Source: Strigamia acuminata (taxonomy: Eukaryota; Arthropoda; Chilopoda; Geophilomorpha; Linotaeniidae). From it: DNA of 64,000 nucleotides. Below are positions 30,811 to 41,218 of this stretch, in pieces; position 1 is the first letter of the stretch; each line of letters starts with the position of its first letter. The notes under the pieces are model-generated. The model was not told the origin of the DNA. It saw nothing but the letters and a program-made list of their open reading frames with translations, and ran no database searches. Made by a program: the position numbers and the translations under genes. The DNA is taken from NCBI GenBank assembly GCA_949358305.1, contig OX442314.1, positions 49,114,581 through 49,178,580 of the forward strand. Reading direction: 5' to 3'.

Positions 30811-32930
30811 TCAGTTTGATGTGTAATACACACCTCCTGTGTAATATCACCCATCATCCCTGTCCAGCTTCCATTTATAAAGGCCCCAAATTGATTACGT
30901 TTGCTCCAAATGATTTTAAAACTACCGGTAGTAACATAATATAATAATTGATATAAGAAAATAAATCATATTTTTTTAAAATTTTACCTTGCGTTAAATT
31001 GACTTTTAAAAATGTTATAAACTTCTCCAAAATAACCACCTAGTGTCAGTGATTGATTTACATAAGTTAATGTAATGCGTGGTGGAAACTATAAGAAGAT
31101 TTATGTAAAAAGTACCCTATTTACTTAAAAAGTCTGTGTTGCACTGTTACATACATCAATAACAGTTAATTTTATTTCTCGTTCCAAGACCTTTCTCTCT
31201 TTGTCCTTTTGGGCATCTCTAATCTTTAATTTTACCACATTTCGAATAAACACTTAAAAATTAATCAATTTGAACACAACTCACAGATTGATTACCACAA
31301 CTTAGTTGTAATAAAGACTTTCTGGCATCAATTCGTCGCCATTTGAAACCTAAATAATGAAATTCGTTCTGCAATAAAAAAATATTTATTGACCTGGTGA
31401 AAGAAATTTTTTACACAGCCAACATTGAAAAATAAAAATCAAAACACGATTTATCAATATCTTACAACAGCAACACTTTCCAGAAAAATTCCTAGAAAAA
31501 AACTCAAACATTTAATGATTGCGCAATTGAAAACTTTGCAACCAATTTACCACGATTCGGAATTAAAGTAATTCGGGAAAATCCAACACGGCTAGGCTGT
31601 AAACATCTAATCTCAGAACTCACACAAAACACTAGAAATAACATTAGCTGTATTCAAAAATTAAAACATTTTGTGTTTTAGTTCAATTTTAAAACAAAAA
31701 TGACAATGACACCATTTCCGTTGGTTAGGTAGAACTACAAACTAAAATACAATTTTACTAAACTCTATTTCACTTCAATTTAAGTGTAGTTACGCATTAC
31801 ATTTGTATATAAAGTTTTGTAAAAATTGAAGCAAAATTAAATTATAATTCAAGCACTCAAAAACTAAAATGTTATCTGTATTTACATGACATCACTTCAC
31901 AACTTAAGACACCACTTCCTGTTTTATTTTAAATTTTTGTGCTACACACATAAAACATAAATACAAAAATGCAGCTATACTCTATTGTTTTTCAATTTAT
32001 TCCATGTGTTACCACGTGGCCTACGTAAAACCGGCCCGACAGTGCATAAAGGGTTACTAATGTCGGGCCGGTTTTATTTGGGCCACAGAAAAGTTACTTA
32101 ACTTACGTGCATCAAGTAGAAATAAGTTTATGAGTAAGCAGAGATACATATCAGCAATATTGTGCAAACATCTTCACAAAACATGTGTGTCGTTTGTATA
32201 TGATCAGCCCTTATGAAGTTTCCTTAGTATCTGCCGCGAAAACACATACAAAGTGATAAAATTTTAATGACTTTTTACGGTAATTTTATCGACATCGATT
32301 TCATTTCATAAACACGCAGTAACTCCATTCAAAATAGATCGAACTTGTTTTTCATTTTTCAACGGGGCGTTCAAAGCGTGTTCTTTTTTGACATTTCTTA
32401 CGCCAGGTTGATTTATGTTGGTGCTTGCAAATTTCAGGTGTACAATTTCCGCCACTTCTTCACAAATAGATTAACTATAATTTATAGTTAATCTATTTAT
32501 AGTCTACAAATCAATTCCCTAACCTGTATATTATGTAACAAAACTCAACATTTTTGTTGCGTACTTCAATTAAGTTTCATAATATAACAAGTAAATATCT
32601 GTAATGCAGAGAAGCATTACATATTAGATTTCTAAACCCCTTCTACACTTTTCTGTATAGAAATATATCTGTCCGTCTGTCCCTAAATTAATTTTAGTTA
32701 AATCCCGCTTAGAAGTACAACATAATATGCAAGAATACGGTTCTTTTCTTTAGGAATTTCAATGAATTATAGCGAAAAACCCAGTAATTCATACGAATTA
32801 TTGTAAGAAATTACTGCATTAGGATGAACACCCTTATAACTATAGTTTAGACGTTTAGTACATATATTTAGGAGAATTATCAGAATATTCTACAAATATA
32901 TTACAACTAGACAAAACACAGCTTGCTGTT
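30811..32930. other. AT-rich intergenic, two short perfect hairpins
   Basis: No gene found. Hairpin 1 (32015-32086): arms TAAAACCGGCCCGACA / TGTCGGGCCGGTTTTA, with an outer GTGGCC/GGCCAC pair, GC-rich in an AT-rich setting. Hairpin 2 (~32464-32497): 15-bp arms AATAGATTAACTATA / TATAGTTAATCTATT with a 3-nt loop. Either could be a worn MITE. Confidence 0.6.
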
Positions 32931-32936
32931 CCATCT

Positions 32937-32985
32937 TTTATTTACAAATTAAACCACAATATTTAATAATAATAATAATTTTATT
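32937..32985 (-). terminator. poly(A) signals of the H3 gene
   Basis: On the minus strand AATAAA occurs at 32985-32980 (27 bp after the H3 stop) and again at 32942-32937. I see no histone 3' stem-loop (GGYYYUUUUNARRRCC type) in the ~100 bp after the stop. Confidence 0.6.
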
Positions 32986-33011
32986 TCCTACATTAGAATA
33001 ACATACAAAAC

Positions 33012-33978
<967 letters not shown>

Positions 33979-35376
33979 ATGAAATTTATCTTGGATGTGC
34001 CGAGTTTCCTGGACGCAAGCCTCGCCAAAACTGCAGCACTTCTGTGGGCAAACGTTTTCAACACACCGATCGACCATTCGGACTGCACCACTCTTTCGCA
34101 ATTCTGGCCGAAAGTGACGATTCGAATTTGCAAGCAAGTGGACACTTTGAATATTCCTCGCTACGTAAAACCCGCTTTACACCGACTGGTCCGTTACATT
34201 GGAAGCCAATTAAAGGATTGGATAGCAACTTTGGACTTCCACGTGTTTGGCGGACTCCGGTCTCAATTATTCAAACACATAACCGACTGCGCCCAATGGA
34301 CAGTCCATGGACGATTAAACACGACCGATTCAGCAAGACGTCTTTGCCGATTGCTGAATTTAACACCCATAGAACGATTCGACATTGCTTGCTTGTATTG
34401 CATCCACGAAGAGGTCGAGTATCTGTGGAGCAATTTCACCGGCTTGTTGGGAAAATACAGCGCAGAATTCGAAGACGACGACAATGAATTTAAGTGGTTA
34501 ATGATAAATGTTTGGAAAGATCATCCATACGCATTTACTTGTGGTGAAATGACAAATGAGCAGAAACGCGACTTGTTTTTCCGGTGCATGGCGTGGAGAA
34601 ACCAGAGCGGAGTCGAATACTTTTGGTCACTAATGGCGAACGACGAAAAGAGCGAATTAGTCGTAGAACTCGCAAAGTCCGGAGGAAAATTTAACCAGTT
34701 TGTTGAACACATAATTGAAGATGAGGTGCGTTTTGGCACGTCCATTATGTGTTTTCTACTTTCACAAATAGACGAAGAGCAAGTGGACGCCGTTTTGTTT
34801 TCGGGGTTTGTATGGCGGGTTTGTTTGCGGCTCTTGCGCGATTTCTTGTTCGTGGATTTTTTCGCGCCGACTTTGAGGCGTATTTTGCCTTCAGTTTCGG
34901 ATGATGATCTTTATCGTCTGCTCATTTGGATGATTGTACTGGCCGGTGGGGTCGACTGCTTGCATGTTTGTACGGTTAAAGATTGTTTGACGGATTTGTT
35001 GACGAGTGTGCCGACTGCGGTTAAAAGTCGTGTTTGTAAGCGCGTTGTGGATTTCTCGTTTGCGATACTGTTTGAAGCGATGTCGTGCAGTCGTCAAGAT
35101 TTGTTCAATATTGAATTGCTGTTTGCGGATTTGAGAGTGGAGGATGTACGGGGAGTTTTATCCAAGTGTGTTTTGGAGAATGATTTCACTACGTACGGTT
35201 TGAATTTGGATTTGGTGGTGTTTGTGGCGAAAAAGTTTATCATTTCGAGCGAAGAGATGACGGTTTTTAAGAGAGATTGCTTGATAGGCTACAAGATGCT
35301 GATGAAAGGAAATGTCCGAGGTGTAAATCAGCAAATGATTAACCGGTTTTGGAATTTTTGTGTATTAAAATCATAA
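33979..35376 (+). CDS. single-exon protein of unknown function, 465 aa
   Basis: Begins MKFILDVPSFLDASLAKTAA and ends at TAA 35374-35376. Predicted mostly helical from its pattern of hydrophobic and aromatic residues; a phrase of the form ERFDIACLYCIHEEVEYLW near residue 132 reads like the repeat heads of large arthropod-specific helical repeat families, but I cannot name the family. No signal peptide or clear membrane segment; several Cys residues without a zinc-finger spacing. The frame is long and uses codons unlike the AT-rich flanks, so it is probably real. It lies head-to-head with H3, about 560 bp apart. Confidence 0.65.
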   Translation: MKFILDVPSFLDASLAKTAALLWANVFNTPIDHSDCTTLSQFWPKVTIRICKQVDTLNIPRYVKPALHRLVRYIGSQLKDWIATLDFHVFGGLRSQLFKHITDCAQWTVHGRLNTTDSARRLCRLLNLTPIERFDIACLYCIHEEVEYLWSNFTGLLGKYSAEFEDDDNEFKWLMINVWKDHPYAFTCGEMTNEQKRDLFFRCMAWRNQSGVEYFWSLMANDEKSELVVELAKSGGKFNQFVEHIIEDEVRFGTSIMCFLLSQIDEEQVDAVLFSGFVWRVCLRLLRDFLFVDFFAPTLRRILPSVSDDDLYRLLIWMIVLAGGVDCLHVCTVKDCLTDLLTSVPTAVKSRVCKRVVDFSFAILFEAMSCSRQDLFNIELLFADLRVEDVRGVLSKCVLENDFTTYGLNLDLVVFVAKKFIISSEEMTVFKRDCLIGYKMLMKGNVRGVNQQMINRFWNFCVLKS

Positions 35377-36865
35377 AAGTTTAGTCAAACAATGTTGTAT
35401 TGAGAGTTGACAATTTTTGTTGATGATGAAACGTCGCACAATTTATTTAAACAAAATTAAACAGAAATCCACACAACAAAGTTAATGTTAATTTTTTTTA
35501 AAAAAGATTACTGATTTAGACAGTGGCCAAAGTGATGTTCGTATTCACAAATATTTATTTTATTACGACTAAAACTTCAAAATTGCCGCTTTTGTTCGAA
35601 CGTCATCAAGTTTGGTAAATTGTTGGCAAACTTTCGTAACGAGGATTCTTTTTATCTCAAACGGTTTGTTCTGTTTTTGGGCTTTGCAAACCCCGTAGTC
35701 AAATACACGCCATTAACGAACGATGTAGTACGTTGATCCGCGCTTGAGAAAATTCGATTTACATTTGGTTTGGTTACATTGCAGGTTTATATTTTATTTG
35801 ATACATGTTTAGTTGTTTATTTCGATTGAATGCAATATTTAAGGATATTTAATTTTGGTTAACATGTACAGGGTGGTCAGAAAGTCTGGTTCTCAGTAAA
35901 TAATTCCCAAACTGTGCTAGATGTTGATTCAGCAAAATTATTGTAAGGGTAGTATGTCGGGGGAAATCCAATTATGACATCCAATTTGACCTCTGAGGTT
36001 ATCTTCAAGGTCATCCATATTGTAACTTTAGAACCGTGACAGATAGAGCAAAAAGGTGAATTAGAAAGTTGTAGAGCATCATCCAATTAGTCTAGAACCG
36101 TTCTTAAAAAAAAATTATTTCTTACTGAAAAGTTTTGAGAAAAAAAGTCTGAAACATTAGTCTACTCAGCATTGTAACTCAGCTTTGTAACCTAAAACTA
36201 TTGAGGCAACCAAGCTAATCCTCAATTAGGACCTTTTAATCGGTCATACTTGTAAGTGGAAGAGAGGAAACACAAAAGAAAAGAAATAATTTATTTTTGA
36301 AATACATTCCAACATGATAGTTTCATGATGTTTCTGATTATTGACGCCAGAAGGCATGAATAATGTAATGACCTTCAACGTCACCAAATTTTTCTAAAAA
36401 ACGACCTCGTGCACTGTTTCAAGTGCATTCGGTCTCTATTAAGTGAAGAACAATTAAAGACATTCACTTTGTTGCTTTCACCAGCTTGTTTTATTTGAAA
36501 ATCCACTACAACTGGCTACACCAATAGAAGTTAAAAACTGCTCAATATCACATTTCATACAATTAGGTAACCATTGACATCTGTCACCACCCACTACAAA
36601 CATTCGAGCAAACTTGTCAACACCAAACAAACATCATTGCTTTTGCAAACATTCGAGCAAACTTGTCTACACCAAATAGACATCATTGCTTTTGTACCTG
36701 GTAAGTCAATATAACTTTAAAAAATTAATCAAATGGTAGCAAATGCATAAATACCTTGAACTTGCATATTCAAACAGTTGCTTTGTCCATCTTTTCTTGT
36801 AATGATTTTTATATTTTATTTAGTTTCAAGTAGTTACCAGGAATTGCACTATATAAAAACCTCGA
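35377..36865. other. intergenic / 5' part of receptor gene
   Basis: No complete gene seen. A ~50-bp segment is tandemly duplicated at ~36598-36700 (CATTCGAGCAAACTTGTC...). A possible transposon end (CAGGGTGGTCAGAAAGTCTGG) lies at 35867 without a visible partner. Confidence 0.4.
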
Positions 36866-37085
36866 ATGGCCATTTCTCAGATTTACGGATTACCCATTAC
36901 ACATCTACTTCTATTGGTTCATTCTCCATGGATTCAAAATTTCAATCTGCCGAGCAATGTTGTAACTGCGCAGTTAGGAAGTAAGAATCCAGTGTTAACA
37001 AACAAGCCTACCATGGATGTAATACTGAAATTTGTCGATCACCTGAATTGGAAAAAAATGTCATTGTTCACTGATGTTGACACAG
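36866..37085 (+). pseudogene. receptor pseudogene, amino-terminal-domain exon
   Basis: Reads ISQIYGLPITH ... NWKKMSLFTDVDT and resembles the NWK-TVVYED-type strand of glutamate-receptor amino-terminal domains. Donor CAG|GTAAGA at 37085/37086. The upstream boundary is unclear. Confidence 0.5.
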
Positions 37086-37346
37086 GTAAGAATGATTAAT
37101 AAGATTGTTCTAGTGTCCACATACTGTAATCCTTTAAATCCATTTAATTTAGACTTGACAGGTTGTGGTGACCCAGTTGGATAAGTGTCCCCCCAGGGCG
37201 GATGCTTGTCCTCTGAGTCACTGTGATTGAAGAGTCGTTCCCCCCCGAGTTGGCTCCACCTCCCCATGGCAGGTGTGTGCCCCGAGGGGGAGGAAGCGGC
37301 TGATGGTCAGCCCCCATTGGTTGATCGCCGGCCCTTCACCCCACTG

Positions 37347-37356
37347 CATAAAAGGC
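37347..37356 (+). promoter_or_regulatory. TATA-like box in the LTR
   Basis: CATAAAAGG preceded by GC-rich sequence, ~235 bp before the LTR splice donor. Would set the U3/R boundary ~25-30 bp downstream. Confidence 0.5.
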
Positions 37357-37581
37357 TGTGTTTCCCGCCTAAAGTCAGAACTTACACAAACGACACCAAG
37401 AACACAGCAACTACCTCACCGTCAGGCCAACTTCAACTACAAGTTAGGATTGATCGAGGATCGCTGAGTAAAGTGCAAACTGTAACTCTCACGAAGTCAC
37501 TTGCGAGCTATTCCTGCGAAAGCACGAGAATAGCCCTTGTGAAATCACCCAGAATAATCGCCCAGACGATTATTCGCCGAA

Positions 37582-37587
37582 GTAAGT
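37582..37587 (+). promoter_or_regulatory. splice donor in LTR leader
   Basis: GAA|GTAAGTGT, a near-consensus donor within the transcribed part of the LTR. A suitable partner is the acceptor CTTCTCCCCCAAAG at 45641-45654, just before ORF3. The equivalent in element 2 is at 55819. Confidence 0.5.
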
Positions 37588-37985
37588 GTCCGAGTGCTTT
37601 GTAGGGAACCCCAAAGTTCCTAGACGAGGCCTCTGCGACGCTAAACAAACCCTAGACAACAGGCACGGATAGAAGACTCGAAAGAGCATTCCACCGCGTC
37701 CGTGAAGACGAATCCGTGACGAATTAACGACAACTCGAGACGCCGCCTTTGTTCCGCCGACCACGCGGAATCGACGACGCCATCTTGAGAAATCCTTTGT
37801 TCGACGCTGACCACGTCGACTCTAGAATTATTACTGAGTGTATTTTAAAGGCATAAAGCCTGGTGAATAAATTACCTGTTTATTTACATACATTTGGTAT
37901 TCATTTGGGTATTTACATAATTGATCACAGGTAAAGTATTACACGTTAGCGCTATTTAAACCTATACCAAGTAGGACGCGACACG

Positions 37986-38003
37986 TGGGGGCCCGTCCGG
38001 GAT
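37986..38003 (+). promoter_or_regulatory. primer-binding site, tRNA-Pro type
   Basis: TGGGGGCCCGTCCGGGAT begins 3 bp after the LTR end. It matches the familiar tRNA-Pro primer site at 17 of 18 positions (C for T at position 8). Confidence 0.8.
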
Positions 38004-38077
38004 TTAGAAATAAATCTCAAATCTGAACTTGTGATCTCTCAATAAGATAACCCAAATCGTAGAATTACCGAAAGAAA

Positions 38078-41000
38078 ATGTCAGACAAAGACGAGCAATC
38101 CACGTCTGAAACCGAGCAGAGAATGCCCGAGAAGGGAAAAAGGACCTCCGACTACCACCTGAGATCGGATGGTCCCGTCCCTGAAATGTCCGCAAAGGCG
38201 AAAGCCCGAGCGAATAAAAGGAGAGCGAAGGCGCAGAAAGAGGAGCAAGCTGCATCGCTCGCGGCCCTAGACGGGCCAGAGCGAGAGCGGGTTCCCTTGA
38301 ATATGCAACCCTTCGAGGATACCGATCCGGAAGCCATAGAAAATCGAGAAGAAATTCGCGACGTATCGCCAGGACGAGTATCGATATTGATGACCGAGGA
38401 GACGAATGAAGCTCCGAAAATAACGGTCACGGTCGGCACGAACCCATCGCCACCCACGGCTCAGACGTCCGTGGAGCAAACCCCACGAAAAAACGACGGC
38501 GGGACCCCGATAACCCCCCGAGTTACGGCGAGTCCTGCGGTTGTTTCCTTCGAGGTATCTCACCTAATTCGGTTGACACGGCAAGCTGCCCAACTGAAAG
38601 CGATGATAGACATTCCAGTAGGAACGTCAGTCTGGGAATCGATTACTCTACTCACTGACGCTATCTGCGCGGCACAAGCCCCGACGCCGGTCGCAAGACC
38701 AGCAGCGGAGACGCCCATGCCCCAGGTAACGCCCAGTGACACCGGAGGTTTCGCGCCAGACCCCAACCGGGCACTTCACCAATCCAGAGAGAAGGCCCGC
38801 GAAGAAGCCAGACAAGAAGCGACTAATCGCCAACGAAGACTGAGCGCAGAGCGGCGAGAACTCTGGAAGGAAGAGGAAGAAAGGGAGCAACGCGAAAGAA
38901 GAACCACCGAGAGAACAGAAAAACTGGTCCAAAAAATGAGGGAGGAACGAGAAGCTAAAATTCGAAAAGAATGGAACGCCACGGTGGAAGGGCGACATCG
39001 AGAAGCTCAAGAGTACGAGGACCAATTTCAAGCGCTCGTAGCTCAAAGAAAAGCAGAAAAGCTACAAATGTTGCGAGAAGAAGCCATTTTACAACACCAA
39101 AAATGGGAAGAACAACATCGCGAGAGGTTGAGAGAAGAGGAAGCCAGAAAAGAAAAGGAACAGTTCCTGAAAGAGAAAGAGGAATGGGACCGAGTCAGAT
39201 GGACCGAAGAGTACAAAGCAAAGAAACAAGCCATAATAGATGAGCAAACAAGATGGGAAGCCGAAAACTGGGAGAAAGAAACAGAAAAGTTCCAAAAAGA
39301 GTACGAACAAGGTGTCTCGGGCAGGAAGAAAAGGGAAGAAAACCCGAAACGGAAGTCAGAACCCCCAAGCGGCTCTGATACCGACACAGGAGAAGATGCA
39401 GCAAAGCCGGCAAAAACGGCAAAAAGGGGGAAATCTCAAAAGAGAGACGGATCGGTCCCAAAAACAAAGGACCGTCACCCCTCAAAAAGATCCGAGACGG
39501 GAGCAGCCATCGACGCGTTACTCGAAAAGAAAAACGCAAATAAAAATCGGGAACGCCCCGAGAGCGAGGAAAACAGATGGCATTCTTTTTGCGAGAACAA
39601 CGACGGAGGGGAGCCGCCGCCATCCGAAGGCTCGAAACAGAAGAAGGCTGGCGGAGAGACCCCACCGAGAGGGCCGAGGTTTCACCCCCAAGGAGATCCC
39701 TCCGAGCCCTCCGATTCGTCGGACGACGACCATCCGAGTCGACCGTCTACAGGAAGGAGTCAAGAAGGCAGCGATGGGCACCGGTCGAACCGGCCGAATG
39801 CTTCAGACCGCTCTTCCCGGAGCTCCAACCCTCGTTCAGAGGAAGGGAACTTTCAGGACTCATCTGGCCGACATTACACGATGTCTGAGCTAGGCCGAGC
39901 CCTGCTGAACTCTTTCAGAAGAGAAGGAATCGATCTAGGCCATCCAGGCGACGAACATAATCGCGCTGGAGAGAGGGTTAAGCGCAAATATGGCGTACGA
40001 AACGAACCAAGCAGTGAAGCCACGGGTAACATCCGCTGGCAACACTATATTCAAACGCGATTTGACGGTTCGTGGAAGGCCGGAGACCGCTTCCTGGACG
40101 AAGTAATGCGTATCAAGAAAGCGACAAAAGCCACCGTCGCCGACATGCTAACCCACGGGCTAGTGGAGCTAACTACGGGGTCAGCTCGAGAATGGTACCA
40201 GGGACTGAAAAACCCAACCTGGGACGATTTTCTCGTCCGTTTCGATCTCCGATACGGCGAGACTCCAGACGAGATCAGTAACAAATTACGGGGTCTACGA
40301 CAAGCCCCAGGAGAAACATTAGCCGACTACGACGCCCGAGCGAAACTCCTGTTTGCAAGAGCGCCGTACGAAATAAACCCCGCTGGTTTTACGATGATCT
40401 TTTACGGAGGATTATCGGCCCACTCGCAAAGAATTCTGCTAGACATGCGTGCACCCCGCACTGGCGATTACCAAGATGTCAGTAACTATCTTCTAACAAA
40501 CACGTTAGAAATAGAACAGCGGTATTACGCCACTCTGCCCCCGGAAGAAGCTGACGCGCACGAGAAGCGGTTGCAGACGAGCGCCGAACGCCACAAGACC
40601 TCAGAAAAATTAATGAGGCCAAGTGAATATTTGAGCGGCATAATGAGTCTCACCGAAGCATCCTTCGGACGAATGCTGACGCCTAAAGCAGGCAGTATTC
40701 TTCCAGCCAACCCGATAGCTGCCCCAAAGAAAGCACCGGCAGCGACGGCGATGCAGGTGACCTCGACGGACTCCACCCAGATGGAGAAAGTCGAAGAGAC
40801 AACACCTCTCGCCACGGCTAAAGAAGAGGAGCCAGCATCGAGCGACGAGGAAGCCCTAAATGAGCACCTCGAAAACTTATCGACGGGATGCGACGATCAA
40901 GGTCCCTATTTGCACCATGCACACCGGGCCTTGGCAATCACACAATTCAGAGCACACGTGCAAGCAACAAAAGCGAGAGGAGCATTGGGAGGAAAAAGAC

Positions 41001-41218
41001 GATTCCCGACGCCCTTCGTCCCGAAAAAACCGGGATTCACTCCCACAGGGGATAAAAGTAACATCAAATGTTACAGCTGTGGAGAATACGGCCACTACTC
41101 AGATAAATGTGAGAAAACCGTCAAAGAAAAGGACATCATGCAAACCATGATGAAAATGATGATGGAGTTAAGAACTGATCTGGCAAAAAACTTCCAAGCG
41201 CAGGCGTCGCCGAAATAA
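38078..41218 (+). CDS. gag: gag, 1046 aa (element 1)
   Basis: Starts MSDKDEQSTSETEQ. The first ~200 residues are low-complexity. Residues ~230-420 form a long, highly charged coiled coil (ERRELWKEEEEREQRERR type). Ser/Gly/Pro-rich residues 430-590 follow. A retrotransposon gag/capsid domain occupies ~650-830 (IQTRFDGSW...WYQGLKNPTWDDFLVRF...LADYDARAKLLF). Near the C-terminus is a CCHC knuckle, CYSCGEYGHYSDKC. Structural particle protein that packages the RNA. It is unusually long for a gag because of the coiled-coil N-terminal half. Its 3' end overlaps the pol frame by 40 bp. Confidence 0.95.
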   Translation: MSDKDEQSTSETEQRMPEKGKRTSDYHLRSDGPVPEMSAKAKARANKRRAKAQKEEQAASLAALDGPERERVPLNMQPFEDTDPEAIENREEIRDVSPGRVSILMTEETNEAPKITVTVGTNPSPPTAQTSVEQTPRKNDGGTPITPRVTASPAVVSFEVSHLIRLTRQAAQLKAMIDIPVGTSVWESITLLTDAICAAQAPTPVARPAAETPMPQVTPSDTGGFAPDPNRALHQSREKAREEARQEATNRQRRLSAERRELWKEEEEREQRERRTTERTEKLVQKMREEREAKIRKEWNATVEGRHREAQEYEDQFQALVAQRKAEKLQMLREEAILQHQKWEEQHRERLREEEARKEKEQFLKEKEEWDRVRWTEEYKAKKQAIIDEQTRWEAENWEKETEKFQKEYEQGVSGRKKREENPKRKSEPPSGSDTDTGEDAAKPAKTAKRGKSQKRDGSVPKTKDRHPSKRSETGAAIDALLEKKNANKNRERPESEENRWHSFCENNDGGEPPPSEGSKQKKAGGETPPRGPRFHPQGDPSEPSDSSDDDHPSRPSTGRSQEGSDGHRSNRPNASDRSSRSSNPRSEEGNFQDSSGRHYTMSELGRALLNSFRREGIDLGHPGDEHNRAGERVKRKYGVRNEPSSEATGNIRWQHYIQTRFDGSWKAGDRFLDEVMRIKKATKATVADMLTHGLVELTTGSAREWYQGLKNPTWDDFLVRFDLRYGETPDEISNKLRGLRQAPGETLADYDARAKLLFARAPYEINPAGFTMIFYGGLSAHSQRILLDMRAPRTGDYQDVSNYLLTNTLEIEQRYYATLPPEEADAHEKRLQTSAERHKTSEKLMRPSEYLSGIMSLTEASFGRMLTPKAGSILPANPIAAPKKAPAATAMQVTSTDSTQMEKVEETTPLATAKEEEPASSDEEALNEHLENLSTGCDDQGPYLHHAHRALAITQFRAHVQATKARGALGGKRRFPTPFVPKKPGFTPTGDKSNIKCYSCGEYGHYSDKCEKTVKEKDIMQTMMKMMMELRTDLAKNFQAQASPK

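Larger units (their letters stand above)
37164..37983 (+). repeat. element 1 5' LTR, 820 bp
   Basis: TGTGGTGACCCAG ... GGACGCGACA (TG...CA ends). Contains a TATA-like GCATAAAAGG (37347-37356), a strong splice donor GTAAGT (37582) and poly(A) signal AATAAA (37866-37871). Small frames in the LTR that start upstream of the TATA box are not likely to be expressed. Confidence 0.95.

Noticed and set aside
35867-36100. Transposon ending CAGGGTGGTCAGAAAGTC
   Set aside because: No inverted partner or target duplication found nearby, so the call cannot be supported.
37227-37604. 125-codon frame inside each LTR
   Set aside because: It begins upstream of the LTR TATA-like box, so its start would not be transcribed, and it has no family pattern; kept open by recent identity of the LTRs.
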